DNA of 64,000 nt from the NCBI GenBank assembly GCA_045616185.1, contig JAZLGG010000003.1, positions 52,164-116,163 on the forward strand, given 5' to 3'. The notes below the pieces were generated by a model. That model ran no database searches. It saw only the letters and a program-made list of their open reading frames with translations, and was not told where the DNA came from. Below, one piece after another: positions 18,946-28,717 of this stretch (positions are counted from its first letter, which is position 1; every line of letters starts with the position of its first letter). Source of the DNA: Colicola sp045616185. GTDB lineage: Bacteria > Bacteroidota > Bacteroidia > Bacteroidales > Paludibacteraceae. The position numbers and the translations under genes were made by a program.

Positions 18946-19852
18946 TTAACAAGGCTTTGGCATCCATTCTTTTTTTGCCGGGCAGTTGCAGTTCCGTCAA
19001 TTCGATATGCCCGTCTGCACAAGGCATAATGATGCGTCCGTCGGCGTGAGGAATGTCGGAAGGCCGCGCCCGATACACCTTGACGTTCTCGTACCGTTGC
19101 CCTTGTATGTCCAAGTCACACCAGGCAGCGGGGTAGGGGCTTAACCCGCGGATGTGGTTGTAAACCTCGCGCACACGCTTGCCGAAGTCGATGCGGCAGT
19201 CTTCTTTGAATATCTTCGGTGCGGGTTTCAGTTCGCCGTCCGTCATCGTGTCTTGCTCTTTCATCGGTAGGGGTAACCCTTTCTCGTCGCATGCGGTAAT
19301 CAACTCAACCGTTCGGAGGGTGATGCCCGCACTTAACGCCATTAGGCGGTCGTGTACCGAGCCTACGTCTTCATCCTCGCCAATGGCGATGCGTTCTTGC
19401 AGCAGGATATTGCCGGTATCTATTTCCTGTTTCAGCATAAACGAGGTCAATCCCGTTTCTGTCTCGCCGTTCATGACGGCGCGGTTGATGGGTGCTGCTC
19501 CGCGGTATTGGGGCAGGAGGGACCCGTGTACGTTGAACGTGCCCAATCTGGGCATCTGCCATACCGCTTCCGGCAGCATGCGGAAGGCGGTCACTATCTG
19601 CAGGTCGGCGTGATAGGAGCGCAACTGTTCCAGAAACGCCGGGTCTTTCAGTTTTTCGGGTTGCAGAATGTCCAGTCCGTGCTGTAAGGCGTATTGCTTG
19701 ACGGCGGAGTATTGTATCTGGTACCCTCGTCCGGCAGGTTTGTCCGGCATAGTCACTACGGCCACCACTTGGTATCCGTTCTCCACCAGTGCTTGCAGCC
19801 CGGCTACGGCAAACTCCGGCGTTCCCATATAGATGATGCGTACCGGTTTCAT
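18926..19852 (-). CDS. fmt: Methionyl-tRNA formyltransferase
   Basis: The 308-residue protein begins RIIYMGTPEFAVAGL. It carries NVHGSLLPQYRGAAPINRAV with the catalytic Asn107 and His109, and QEIDTGNIL with Asp145, matching the N-H-D triad of the family. It formylates Met-tRNA(fMet) with 10-formyl-THF for translation initiation. It overlaps nadK by 4 bases and the HD gene by 20. Confidence 0.96.
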   Translation of the reverse strand: MKPVRIIYMGTPEFAVAGLQALVENGYQVVAVVTMPDKPAGRGYQIQYSAVKQYALQHGLDILQPEKLKDPAFLEQLRSYHADLQIVTAFRMLPEAVWQMPRLGTFNVHGSLLPQYRGAAPINRAVMNGETETGLTSFMLKQEIDTGNILLQERIAIGEDEDVGSVHDRLMALSAGITLRTVELITACDEKGLPLPMKEQDTMTDGELKPAPKIFKEDCRIDFGKRVREVYNHIRGLSPYPAAWCDLDIQGQRYENVKVYRARPSDIPHADGRIIMPCADGHIELTELQLPGKKRMDAKALLNGLRNH

Positions 19853-20709
19853 TTCTCTCCCCAGTGCATTTTGTTCTTCAGCGATCGGATAAACGAGTTG
19901 TCGTCTATCTGTACCAGTTTGATAGTGTGCGGGGCTTTCTCGATATGCAGGGTAATGTCCTCTCCCATTGTGTGTCCGCGGCCGTCCACGCTGACCATAT
20001 AGGTCGTTCCCGCACGGCTGGTGGTGTGTATGTCTATCGTTTTGTTGTCGGCTATTACCAAGGGTCTGACCGTCAGACTGTGGGAGGCCAGCGGGGTCAG
20101 TACGATGCCGTTCACATCGGGCATCATGATGGGGCCGCCTATACTCAAGTTGTAGGCAGTACTGCCTGTGGCGGTGGATATAATCAGTCCGTCGGCGTTG
20201 TAGGTGTGCAGGTATTCGCCGTTAAGCAGCACCTCGATGAATAGCATGCTACTCGGTCCGTTGTGTTGGATGGCCACTTCGTTCAGAGCGTAGGGAGAAG
20301 CCAAATAGCCGCCTTCGGAGCAGGTAACGTGCAGTAACGACCGTTCTTCCAATGTGTATTTGCCTTGAATGAGCAGGTCAAGGATATAGTCCATGTCGCG
20401 GGTCTGTACGTTGGTCAGGAATCCGAGATGTCCGCAGTTGATGCCGAGGATGGGAATATCGCTGTCGCCCACGGCGGAGGCGGTAGTTAAGAAAGTGCCG
20501 TCACCGCCGATGGACAGGACAAAATCGACATTTTGTTCTCTTTGTCCGTTCTCGTGGATGAAAGGCTGGAACTGGCGCAGGCTCATTTCGCTCCTTAGTT
20601 CTTGGGACAACACGATATCAATGCCCCGTAGTTGCAGGAACTCAATCAGATGTGCCAAATCTTCCTTGATGGCGGCCTTCATCGAATTGCCGAAGATTGC
20701 TATTTTCAT
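19849..20709 (-). CDS. nadK: NAD kinase
   Basis: The 286-residue protein carries the kinase motif GGDGTFLTT (68-76), followed by NCGHLGFLT, NADGLIISTATGSTAY and the C-terminal SVDGRG. It phosphorylates NAD to NADP. It lies between panB and fmt in a tight minus-strand operon with a 4-base overlap into fmt. Confidence 0.96.
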   Translation of the reverse strand: MKIAIFGNSMKAAIKEDLAHLIEFLQLRGIDIVLSQELRSEMSLRQFQPFIHENGQREQNVDFVLSIGGDGTFLTTASAVGDSDIPILGINCGHLGFLTNVQTRDMDYILDLLIQGKYTLEERSLLHVTCSEGGYLASPYALNEVAIQHNGPSSMLFIEVLLNGEYLHTYNADGLIISTATGSTAYNLSIGGPIMMPDVNGIVLTPLASHSLTVRPLVIADNKTIDIHTTSRAGTTYMVSVDGRGHTMGEDITLHIEKAPHTIKLVQIDDNSFIRSLKNKMHWGEK

Positions 20710-20727
20710 GGTGTTATATTTGATTTT

Positions 20728-20757
20728 CTAAACTCTAAACTCTAAACTCTAAACTAA
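20728..20757. repeat. CTAAACT microsatellite ending at the panB stop codon
   Basis: CTAAACT is repeated four times with AACTCTAA phasing in the gap between nadK and panB. The panB stop TAG (CTA at 20754-20756 on the plus strand) is formed by the last unit. Confidence 0.75.
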
Positions 20758-21569
20758 TAACTCTCCTCTGCATTTGGAAATGTCCCCTCCTTTACGGCTT
20801 GCACATAGTCTCCCACGGCATTTTTCACGGCCTCGCCCAATTGTCCGAACTGCCGTAGGAACTTCGGTTTGAAGCCTTGGTTCATGCCTAACATGTCGTG
20901 CAGAACCAGTACTTGTCCGTCGGTGCCGTTGCCTGCACCTATACCTATGACGGGGCAACTGACGGCTCGGGTCACTTTGGCGGCTAATGCTGCGGGTATT
21001 TTTTCGAGGACGATACAGTAACATCCGGCTTCGTCCAACAGTTGGGCGTCGTGTATCAGTTTATCGGCTTCGGCGTCTTCTTTGGCACGCAGTCCGTAGC
21101 CGCCCAATTGGTTGACGCTTTGCGGGGTCAGTCCGAGGTGTCCGCATACGGGGATGCCCGCTTGTATCATATGCCTTACGGCGGGCAGTATCTCTTCTCC
21201 GCCTTCCAGTTTGACGGCATCAGCACCGCTCTCCTTCATGATTTTGACGGCATTACGCAAAGCGTCCTCTTCGTTGATTTGGTAACTGCCGAAGGGCATG
21301 TCGCACACAACCATAGCGTGCTTCGCAGCGCGTACGACGCCTTTGGTCAGAAATATCATCTCGTCCACGGTGATGGGTAGGGTATATTGGTTGCCGCACA
21401 CGATGTTGCTTGCGCTGTCGCCCACAAGTATCATGTCGATGCCCGCTTCATCTACCAGCGAGGCCAAAGTGTAGTCGTAACTCGTTATCATGGCGATTTT
21501 CTCGCCGTCTTTTTTCATTTGGCGCAATTTGGCTGTCGTCATTTTTGCATTTTGTACATGTACGCTCAT
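20754..21569 (-). CDS. panB: 3-methyl-2-oxobutanoate hydroxymethyltransferase
   Basis: The protein has 271 residues when started at MSVHVQNAKMTT (21569). The frame extends 26 codons further upstream, but that stretch is AT-rich, runs through the likely promoter and does not look like PanB. Visible motifs are MITSYDYTLASLVDEAGIDMILVGDS, typical of the family active site, GHLGLTPQSVNQLGGY and IGIGAGNGTDGQVLVLHD. PanB makes ketopantoate from 2-oxoisovalerate for pantothenate and CoA synthesis. It is the first gene of the operon with nadK, fmt and the HD gene. Confidence 0.95.
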   Translation of the reverse strand: MSVHVQNAKMTTAKLRQMKKDGEKIAMITSYDYTLASLVDEAGIDMILVGDSASNIVCGNQYTLPITVDEMIFLTKGVVRAAKHAMVVCDMPFGSYQINEEDALRNAVKIMKESGADAVKLEGGEEILPAVRHMIQAGIPVCGHLGLTPQSVNQLGGYGLRAKEDAEADKLIHDAQLLDEAGCYCIVLEKIPAALAAKVTRAVSCPVIGIGAGNGTDGQVLVLHDMLGMNQGFKPKFLRQFGQLGEAVKNAVGDYVQAVKEGTFPNAEESY

Positions 21570-21602
21570 AATAATCCTTATTTTTTTTGTTGTAAAATTG
21601 TG

Positions 21603-21633
21603 CAAAATTACGCTTTTTTTGTCAAATATGCAA
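21603..21633 (-). promoter_or_regulatory. Probable panB promoter
   Basis: On the minus strand TAATTTTG (21603-21610) is preceded, 19 bases upstream, by TTGC, a weak match to the -33 TTTG. It lies back-to-back with the permease promoter at 21639-21670. Confidence 0.5.
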
Positions 21634-21638
21634 TTTTT

Positions 21639-21670
21639 TTTGTCCAAATCACGGAAAAAGACTAACTTTG
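21639..21670 (+). promoter_or_regulatory. Bacteroidota promoter for the FecCD permease
   Basis: TTTG (21639-21642), 20 bases, TAACTTTG (21663-21670), 31 bases upstream of the permease ATG. Confidence 0.7.
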
Positions 21671-21701
21671 CACATCAATCACCACTTATCCATCACCAAC
21701 A

Positions 21702-22679
21702 ATGCTTCACTACTCCACTACTCCTCTACCCACTACTCTCTGCCTGTCCCTTGCGGTCATTGTCCTCTTTTGTTTGGACCTTTGTTGCGGGTCGGTTTGG
21801 TTGTGGCCCTTTGCGGGCTTGTCTGATATGGAGGCGCATATCTTGTTTGCTATCCGCTTGCCTAAGGCTTTGACGGCTATCTTGGCGGGTGCTTCTTTGT
21901 CGGTGGCGGGATTGTTGATGCAGACTCTTTTCCGCAATCCTTTGGCGGGTCCTTATATATTGGGTGTCTCTTCGGGTGCAGGATTGGGGGTGGCGTGCGT
22001 CACTTTGCTCAATTTGTCTCTTTGGTTGCCGTCATGGTGCGTTGGAGGCGGTCTGTGTTTGGGGGCTGTGGCGGGCAGTCTGTTGGTCATGTCGTTGGTG
22101 CTTTGGGTGGCGCGCAGGGTGCGTGATAATGTCAGCCTGCTCATTGTCGGCATGATGTTCGGGGCTATCGCGGGGGCGTTGGTGAATGTCTTGCAGAACT
22201 TCGCCAACCCCGATGCGCTCAAACTCTTTGTTGTCTGGACTTTCGGCAGCCTGAATAGTGTAGGATGGACGGAGTTGTGTGTGATGACGGTTGTCTTGGC
22301 GGTGGCTGTGGTCTTGTTGCTCGGTCTGGTCAAACCTTTGAACGGTTTGTTGTTGGGCGATGGCTATGCGCAGGGTATCGGAGTGCCTGTGGAGCGCACG
22401 CGCCGGATGATTGTTTGGACAACCTGTTTGTTGGCGGGCGGTGTTACGGCTTTCTGCGGTCCGATTGCTTTTATCGGTGTAGCGGTGCCGCATGTCGCGC
22501 GCGGTTTGTTCCGCACGACGGACCATCGTATGACGGTGCCGGTGACGGCCTTGTTGGGTGCGGCTTTGTTGTTACTTTGCGATATCCTTTGTTCTCTTTT
22601 TACTTATCCGTTGCCTGTTTCCACGATGAGTGCCCTCTTCGCCGCCCCCATTATCGTCAGCATTCTCCTCCATAAATAA
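21702..22679 (+). CDS. FecCD/BtuC-family ABC transporter permease
   Basis: This 325-residue, almost wholly hydrophobic protein has the FecCD motifs RLPKALTAILAGASLSVAGLLMQ, NPLAGPYILGVSSGAGLG, GPIAFIGVAVPHVAR and the C-terminal LPVSTMSALFAAPIIVSILL. Such permeases import iron siderophores, haem or cobalamin with a binding protein and an ATPase, neither of which is in this window. The start codon and first dozen codons lie inside a CACTACTCC-type repeat. The N-terminal HYSTTPLPTT is therefore repeat-derived, or translation starts slightly later. Confidence 0.9.
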   Translation: MLHYSTTPLPTTLCLSLAVIVLFCLDLCCGSVWLWPFAGLSDMEAHILFAIRLPKALTAILAGASLSVAGLLMQTLFRNPLAGPYILGVSSGAGLGVACVTLLNLSLWLPSWCVGGGLCLGAVAGSLLVMSLVLWVARRVRDNVSLLIVGMMFGAIAGALVNVLQNFANPDALKLFVVWTFGSLNSVGWTELCVMTVVLAVAVVLLLGLVKPLNGLLLGDGYAQGIGVPVERTRRMIVWTTCLLAGGVTAFCGPIAFIGVAVPHVARGLFRTTDHRMTVPVTALLGAALLLLCDILCSLFTYPLPVSTMSALFAAPIIVSILLHK

Positions 22680-22680
22680 A

Positions 22681-22830
22681 CTTTCCACTAACACTACTTC
22701 TCTACACGCAACTACACACTACCCCTTTTTAGGGGACGTCAAGGGGACGTCAAGGGGACGTTACAGTCCCTAAAAAACGCAGTTTTCCCTCCGAAATTTC
22801 GAAATCTCGAGCACTCGATACCTCGAAAAT
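22681..22830. repeat. Low-complexity and GGGGACGT repeats (copy 2)
   Basis: Immediately after the permease stop there are CTTTCCAC and CACTAC words. Then comes the palindrome CCCCTTTTTAGGGG, three direct GGGGACGT units, AAAAAACGCAGTTTT and a run of TCGAAA/CTCGA words. The order GGGGACGT... then AAAAAACGCAGTTTT then CTCGA words parallels 9836-10150 (there CTCGA comes first). The remaining 22831-22940 is AT-rich without a gene. Confidence 0.65.
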
Positions 22831-22941
22831 CTTGATGAATTTATATGCAGGGGATTCTCTTACATCATATTTGGCAATAGGGGATTGTGTGCTAAAAAAA
22901 CTAACTTATATTTTATAAATTTGCATTTTCTGCAAATATAA

Positions 22942-22973
22942 TTTGTATATATCATGAAAATTTAGTACCTTTG
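22942..22973 (+). promoter_or_regulatory. Bacteroidota promoter for the AAA/DUF4143 ATPase
   Basis: TTTG (22942-22945), 20 bases, TACCTTTG (22966-22973), 25 bases before the start codon. Confidence 0.75.
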
Positions 22974-22998
22974 TGCCGAATTTATAAATAGCAAGACT

Positions 22999-24207
22999 AT
23001 GAAACTTATTGATAGACCTCATTATACGAATGCTATCGCACAATGGTTAGATAAGGGATTAGTCCTTGTTCTGACTGGACAAAGACGAGTGGGAAAAAGC
23101 ATGTGCCTAAGGTTGGTAGCAGAGCGTGTTTCGCAAGATGTATCTAATAATGTTATTTTTATAGATAAGGAAGAACACCTTTTTGATGAGATAACAACGG
23201 CATCTGCTCTCAATCACTATTTGGAGGAACACTATCATGTTGATAAACATAATTATATCTTCATTGATGAGGTGCAGGATATTGCGGGATGGGAGCATTC
23301 CGTCCGCAGTTGGATTAAACAACCTCATACAAATGTGCTTATCACAGGAAGTAATGCAAAGATGCTATCTTCTGATTTAAGCACTAAATTAGCTGCTCGG
23401 TATATCGAAATTCCAATTCATGAGCTCAGTTATTACGAGTTCCTTCTTTTCCATGGCTTAGAGGATTCTGATGTATCATTAGAGAAATATCTAACGTGGG
23501 GTGGACTACCATTCCTAAGTGTGTTAGGACTCGATAATAGGCAACAAGTGACCGACTATATACGCAGTGTGTACGATACTATCGTACTCAAAGATATCAT
23601 CCAACGGGAGCAAATACGTAACATTCCTTTCTTAATGAATCTGTGCAAGTTTGTGTGCGATAATATCGGCAAATTGCTCTCTCCTAATAGCATAATGAAA
23701 TATATGCGTTCGCAAGGAGAAACTGTTTCTGCACCATTGATTTTGTCCTATTTATCCTATTTTACCAATGCTTACCTTGCTTACCGTGTTTATCGATACG
23801 ATATTCATGGCAAAGCACTGATGGAGAATAATGAAAAGTACTATTTCGAGGACATCGGAATTAGAAATGTATTGGTTCGTAGCGGACAGTCCAACGATAT
23901 CGAAAAACGTATGGAGAACGTGGTGTTCATGCATCTCTTGCGATATGGTTGGATCGTGCGAGTTGGGCAATTGCGAAATGGAGAAATTGACTTTATTGCC
24001 GAAAAGGGGGAACGAGTACTCTATGTGCAGGTGACATATCTCATGGTGAATGAAGATACGGAAAAGCGAGAGTTTGGCAATTTGTTAGCCATTCCGAATA
24101 ATTATCCTAAAATAGTCGTTTCAATGAATCCTTTGCATACGAAGTCCAATTACGAAGGTATCCAACACTTGCATCTCCGTGAGTTTTTGAAGATGGAAGT
24201 AGATTGA
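22999..24207 (+). CDS. AAA+ ATPase with DUF4143 C-terminal domain
   Basis: The 402-residue protein has Walker A GQRRVGKS at 27-34, Walker B YIFIDEVQDI near 95, a sensor-like LITGSNAKML, then an ISTKL/ARYIEI lid. The C-terminal DUF4143 domain includes a PD-(D/E)XK-like GEIDFIAEKGERVLYVQVTYL. These proteins are numerous in Bacteroidales, often travel with mobile DNA and have no firm function. Base composition is clearly more AT-rich than the neighbouring core genes, and the gene carries its own promoter. A second member lies at 53335. Confidence 0.85.
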   Translation: MKLIDRPHYTNAIAQWLDKGLVLVLTGQRRVGKSMCLRLVAERVSQDVSNNVIFIDKEEHLFDEITTASALNHYLEEHYHVDKHNYIFIDEVQDIAGWEHSVRSWIKQPHTNVLITGSNAKMLSSDLSTKLAARYIEIPIHELSYYEFLLFHGLEDSDVSLEKYLTWGGLPFLSVLGLDNRQQVTDYIRSVYDTIVLKDIIQREQIRNIPFLMNLCKFVCDNIGKLLSPNSIMKYMRSQGETVSAPLILSYLSYFTNAYLAYRVYRYDIHGKALMENNEKYYFEDIGIRNVLVRSGQSNDIEKRMENVVFMHLLRYGWIVRVGQLRNGEIDFIAEKGERVLYVQVTYLMVNEDTEKREFGNLLAIPNNYPKIVVSMNPLHTKSNYEGIQHLHLREFLKMEVD

Positions 24208-24292
24208 TTCTATTAAGCCTCAAAATTTTTAGTAGATACTAGTAGCCCATCTTATTCCAAAATGAAGAGAAAGGGGAAAGCATTCATAAAAC

Positions 24293-27200
24293 ATGGCACG
24301 ATTCAAATTAACTAATTTTGCAAGTCATATTGGTTCTGTCATTATGGGTAGGGCGAGAACGTATTGGCAGGAGAAACGGGCACGGCTGATACGTCAGTCG
24401 GGTGATACGTATGAATATGAGGTAATTGGGACAGAAACTTATCATGTGCGATTGGATATAAGGGATAAGGATGTGCTGAATTATCAATGCGATTGTCCTT
24501 ATTCATGGGGAGGACCATGCAAACACGTAGGGGCAGCCCTCTTGCAATATACACGAGGCGATGTTGATACGTTTGTCGCACGTCAGCAGGCTGAGTTGGA
24601 TGCCAAAACAAAGGCTAAGGAGGAGGCTATCAAAGCGAGATGTCATAATGCATGGGGAATAACCGATGATGCGTTGTTTCTGCTATGCCAAATGGCGTAT
24701 GGGTGTATTCGGCTTCGCGGTCATGAGGACGTGTATAATCTGGAAGGAAAGAGATATACACAAGCGGCTATGCGAGAGTGCATAAAGGAATTAAAGCAAC
24801 ATGATTGGATAGTTGGGGAGGTGAATAGTTATTGGTTCGATTGTGAAATCAAGGATCTCGTCTATCTTAAGGTGATGGAAGAATTGTTGAAACATGAAGA
24901 CTGGATAGAGCGAATGAGTAAAACCGTGATGCAATCCACGCAATCAATCTTTTTGAGGGAATGCGCGGAGATGTTATTCGGGGAACGAGAAACTTTTTCT
25001 GCCAATTTTGGTCATCAGCAATTTACTCATCGTTGGGTAAACAAGATAACGGATATATTACTTCTTGCCTATGAGTATGCTAATTATGGTAAGATATTGT
25101 TGCAACTTCATACGGATTTTTTAGAAGATGTGTCATCATTGCTCTTACAGGTTGCTTATTTGGGGCAGAATATAGAACTGATAGAGGATGTAGGAAAAGT
25201 ATTGGAAAGCCGTTCATATATGACGCCCCCATTGCAACGCCTATACGTGGTATATAAAAAGGACCATTTCTTCTATACAGGAGAGGAACTTCCGTATAGA
25301 TTAGGTGACGAAAAATATAGCGCGTATAGTCTTATTCAGGCATCCAAGGCTCTATATGAAAATCAATTGGACGAAGCAATCAAACTATACCAAGAAGCTA
25401 TTAAACGACAGGGAAAAGAAATTGATGTGAAGTTTGTACCGTATGACCCAATCAGTTTCTTGCTATATGTTATCGCTTTGGCTCGTCGTCACAAGGATGA
25501 AGATATTCATTCGCTACGGTCAATATGTTCTAAAGAGCAGAAATTGGACACACGGATGTTGGGGGCAGGCTTGGTTCTGGCAGGTTTCTTCAAAGATTCG
25601 GAGCAGTTCGTGAATAAAAGGCTATTGCAGTCACGTGCTAAAGATGTGCAGCGAATACCTTCTGTGAATAATGTCATTTCGTTCTTGCTGCTTTGCTTCT
25701 TCAAAGAGGATATCAAGAACCTGCCGATACCAAAGGTAAAGTGCGCTGTGTTGCAATGCGAATTGGCAGCATTTGTGGATATGTCACATGAGCAATGGCG
25801 GTATGAATCAGCATTGTCGAAGTTACATATCCGTCCGACATGGGAAGTTAAGTTGCAAGAGTTGATACAAGATTCTGGCTTTGTGACGCAAGAAAATGAT
25901 GAGCCTGCTAAGCAATTAGTACAGTCAAGACTCTGTTACCTGTTGAATTATGGAGAGAATGTCGAAATTCGTGAACAGCATAAACTCAAATCTGGTGTTT
26001 GGGGAAAGGGGAAAAGTGTCTCTATGCAACGATACCAGATGGGCGATGTTGCTATGGATGATGCCGATAAGCAGATTCATACCGAATGGCGGAATAGACA
26101 TAATCTATATGATTTTTATCCTACATTGTCGCTCATCTTGCCATTCCTGAAGGGGACGGATAAACTGGTTAGGTACGAACAATACGACTATTCCATTGTG
26201 CAAGTAGTGGAAGAATTGCCTTATATCTATACAGAGAAGAAAGACGGAAAAATTTTTTTCAAGACCAATGTGCCCATAGATACAATGGCTTCTAAAAATG
26301 CCCTATGGTATGATTTAGGGAAAGATAAGGCAACGTATTATCCTATTGCATCTTCTGTGAGAGATTATTTCGTGAGAATCTTGCAGTTAATGTTTGTTCC
26401 AGAGGAGGCTGAACCAATGCTGGAACAACTCTTTAGTGCCCTCAAAGGACGAGTGGAAATACAGAGTGATATTCGTGGTGCAGTCCTATTAGAGACTATA
26501 AATGGACAACCGATTCCTATCATGCGAATTGAACCGGAAGGTCAAATGTTCAAGGCGAATGTCATGGTGCGACCTCTGGAAAATGGCGAAATGCTCTGTC
26601 AACCGGGAAACGGCAAGCAAACGATTATAGATAGAGTGAATGGCGTGCGGTATAACGTACAACGTGATTTAAATAAGGAAAAGAAACTTCGTGATAAGTT
26701 GCTGCACGCAATACAGGAGCATATAGATGTGCAGATATCAAGGGATGATGAAATCCTGCTGACAATGGTAGAGTTGCTGACGATATTAGAGTTGTTGCAG
26801 CAGCAACCGGAACTGTGTGTTGTGGAGTGGCCCAAGGATGGACGGATAACACTTCGTCCGGTTGATACATCAAATTGGAATATCGTTACCCAAGAGAAAA
26901 GCGGGTGGTTTGAATTGGATGGCGAATTTGCTTTGTCGGAAGATCAGGTGCTCAATATGAGCCAACTATTAGGATTACTTCGTGAGAATACGACTCGTTA
27001 TGTTCGATTAGGAGAGAACGAATACTTGACTTTGTCTGCCGAATTGCGTCGTCAATTAGGGCGTATTGATGCAATGGCGCAGGAGAACCATGGACATGTC
27101 CGAATACCTGAATTGGCAATGGCTGTAACAGGAGATGCCTTACATGGAGAAGTGGATATTTTAGAACCAAAATCACTATTGGACCTGCGCAAAAAAATAC

Positions 27201-28615
27201 GCAATAGCGAACGTATGTCGTTTGATATACCTGATGGGTTGAATGCTACGTTGCGTGATTATCAGGAAGATGGCTATCGTTGGATAATGCGGTTGATGAA
27301 TTGGGGAGCAGGTGCTTGTTTGGCAGACGATATGGGACTGGGTAAGACGATACAAACTATTGCATGCCTGTTGGCAAATGCAAGTAATGGACCGCAGATG
27401 GTTGTGGCTCCTGCATCGGTGGTACTGAATTGGCAACGAGAGTTAGCACGTTTTACTTCAGGTTTGTCTGTATTGATGCTTAATGAAATAGCCGCGACTG
27501 ATAGGGAGAGGTGCATTCGTGGTCTGGGTGCGAATGATGTAATAGTATTGACGTATGGCTTGCTGGTGACGGAACGAGAGATATTGGTGGAACGTGATTG
27601 GGTGACTGTATGCTTGGACGAGGCTCATACAATCAAAAATCGCGACACGAAAGCTTCTGCGGCTGCGATGCAGTTGCGAACAAAGAATCGACTGATACTG
27701 ACGGGGACGCCTATTCAGAATCATTTGGGCGAACTATGGAATTTAATGCAATTTATCAATCCGGGTTTATTGGGATCGTATGAGCATTTTACGCAGCGTT
27801 TTATTATGCCGATTGCAGCAGGAGAGCAAGAACCCAAGCAACAACTGAAGCGTATGATTGCACCATTTATGCTTAGACGAACCAAACAGCAAGTCGTGCG
27901 CGAGTTGCCGGATAAAGAAGAAATACATGTACCGGTACAGTTGTCTGATGAAGAAATGGCGGTATATGAGGTGATTCGTCGTGAAGCAAAAGCAGAATTG
28001 GAATCTTCTACATCACTAAGCGTGAATGCTTTATCAATGATTACTAAATTACGCGAAGCGGCATGTTCAGCTGCTTTGGCGGAGAAAAAATGGGTAGGAC
28101 CTTCTAATAAACTGGAGGCAATGATGGACAAACTTCTGCCTATCATAGATGGTGGAAACAAAGTGTTGGTATTCAGTCAATTTACATCGTTCTTACAGAT
28201 GGCTCGTGAGGCAGTAGAGGAAGCTGGAGTGAAGGATTATTTCTATTTGGATGGCAGTACACCTATCAAGGAACGGCAACGGATGGTAGAGACATTTCAA
28301 AAAGGTGAAAAAGCTATATTCTTCATCTCGCTTAAAGCAGGGGGATTGGGCTTGAATTTGACGGGGGCTAACTATGTGATTCACTTAGACCCATGGTGGA
28401 ATCCTGCCATCGAACAGCAGGCAACGGATCGCGCCTATCGTATAGGTCAGCATCAAAAGGTGACAGTCTATCATCTCATTTCGGAACACACCATCGAGGA
28501 GAAAATTCTGCGTCTGCATGAGTCGAAACGCTCATTAGCAGATTCGCTCTTGGAAGGTACTGACATGAGTTATAAACTGACTGCAAAAGACCTGTTGAAC
28601 TTATTGGAAAGGTAG
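24293..28615 (+). CDS. Large SNF2-family DNA-dependent ATPase with SWIM zinc finger
   Basis: The 1440-residue protein has a SWIM zinc finger at the N-terminus (C66, C68, C76, H78 in CDCPYSWGGPCKH). A long helical middle region of about 850 residues follows, then an SNF2 ATPase: ADDMGLGKTIQT (from about 1011), DEAH at 1109, LTGTPIQNHLGELW, FSQF, and the C-terminal DPWWNPAIEQQATDRAYRIGQ. SNF2 enzymes translocate on double-stranded DNA and remodel bound proteins; bacterial SWIM members appear in housekeeping roles and in defence or conflict islands. It follows the ATPase gene by 85 bases without a separate promoter, so the two may be one accessory operon. Confidence 0.9.
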   Translation: MARFKLTNFASHIGSVIMGRARTYWQEKRARLIRQSGDTYEYEVIGTETYHVRLDIRDKDVLNYQCDCPYSWGGPCKHVGAALLQYTRGDVDTFVARQQAELDAKTKAKEEAIKARCHNAWGITDDALFLLCQMAYGCIRLRGHEDVYNLEGKRYTQAAMRECIKELKQHDWIVGEVNSYWFDCEIKDLVYLKVMEELLKHEDWIERMSKTVMQSTQSIFLRECAEMLFGERETFSANFGHQQFTHRWVNKITDILLLAYEYANYGKILLQLHTDFLEDVSSLLLQVAYLGQNIELIEDVGKVLESRSYMTPPLQRLYVVYKKDHFFYTGEELPYRLGDEKYSAYSLIQASKALYENQLDEAIKLYQEAIKRQGKEIDVKFVPYDPISFLLYVIALARRHKDEDIHSLRSICSKEQKLDTRMLGAGLVLAGFFKDSEQFVNKRLLQSRAKDVQRIPSVNNVISFLLLCFFKEDIKNLPIPKVKCAVLQCELAAFVDMSHEQWRYESALSKLHIRPTWEVKLQELIQDSGFVTQENDEPAKQLVQSRLCYLLNYGENVEIREQHKLKSGVWGKGKSVSMQRYQMGDVAMDDADKQIHTEWRNRHNLYDFYPTLSLILPFLKGTDKLVRYEQYDYSIVQVVEELPYIYTEKKDGKIFFKTNVPIDTMASKNALWYDLGKDKATYYPIASSVRDYFVRILQLMFVPEEAEPMLEQLFSALKGRVEIQSDIRGAVLLETINGQPIPIMRIEPEGQMFKANVMVRPLENGEMLCQPGNGKQTIIDRVNGVRYNVQRDLNKEKKLRDKLLHAIQEHIDVQISRDDEILLTMVELLTILELLQQQPELCVVEWPKDGRITLRPVDTSNWNIVTQEKSGWFELDGEFALSEDQVLNMSQLLGLLRENTTRYVRLGENEYLTLSAELRRQLGRIDAMAQENHGHVRIPELAMAVTGDALHGEVDILEPKSLLDLRKKIRNSERMSFDIPDGLNATLRDYQEDGYRWIMRLMNWGAGACLADDMGLGKTIQTIACLLANASNGPQMVVAPASVVLNWQRELARFTSGLSVLMLNEIAATDRERCIRGLGANDVIVLTYGLLVTEREILVERDWVTVCLDEAHTIKNRDTKASAAAMQLRTKNRLILTGTPIQNHLGELWNLMQFINPGLLGSYEHFTQRFIMPIAAGEQEPKQQLKRMIAPFMLRRTKQQVVRELPDKEEIHVPVQLSDEEMAVYEVIRREAKAELESSTSLSVNALSMITKLREAACSAALAEKKWVGPSNKLEAMMDKLLPIIDGGNKVLVFSQFTSFLQMAREAVEEAGVKDYFYLDGSTPIKERQRMVETFQKGEKAIFFISLKAGGLGLNLTGANYVIHLDPWWNPAIEQQATDRAYRIGQHQKVTVYHLISEHTIEEKILRLHESKRSLADSLLEGTDMSYKLTAKDLLNLLER

Positions 28616-28665
28616 GGAAATATGAACATTTCTTGATGCGGTTTCCCTACTTTTTTACGATTATA

Positions 28666-28697
28666 TTTGCATATATCCGTTTATTTTTGTACCTTTG
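28666..28697 (+). promoter_or_regulatory. Bacteroidota promoter for the four-helix-bundle gene
   Basis: TTTG (28666-28669), 20 bases, TACCTTTG (28690-28697). The region from 28632 (TTGATGCGGTTTCCCT) through the promoter resembles 55946-56002. Confidence 0.75.
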
Positions 28698-28717
28698 CGC
28701 TCGTAAAACTAATTTGA

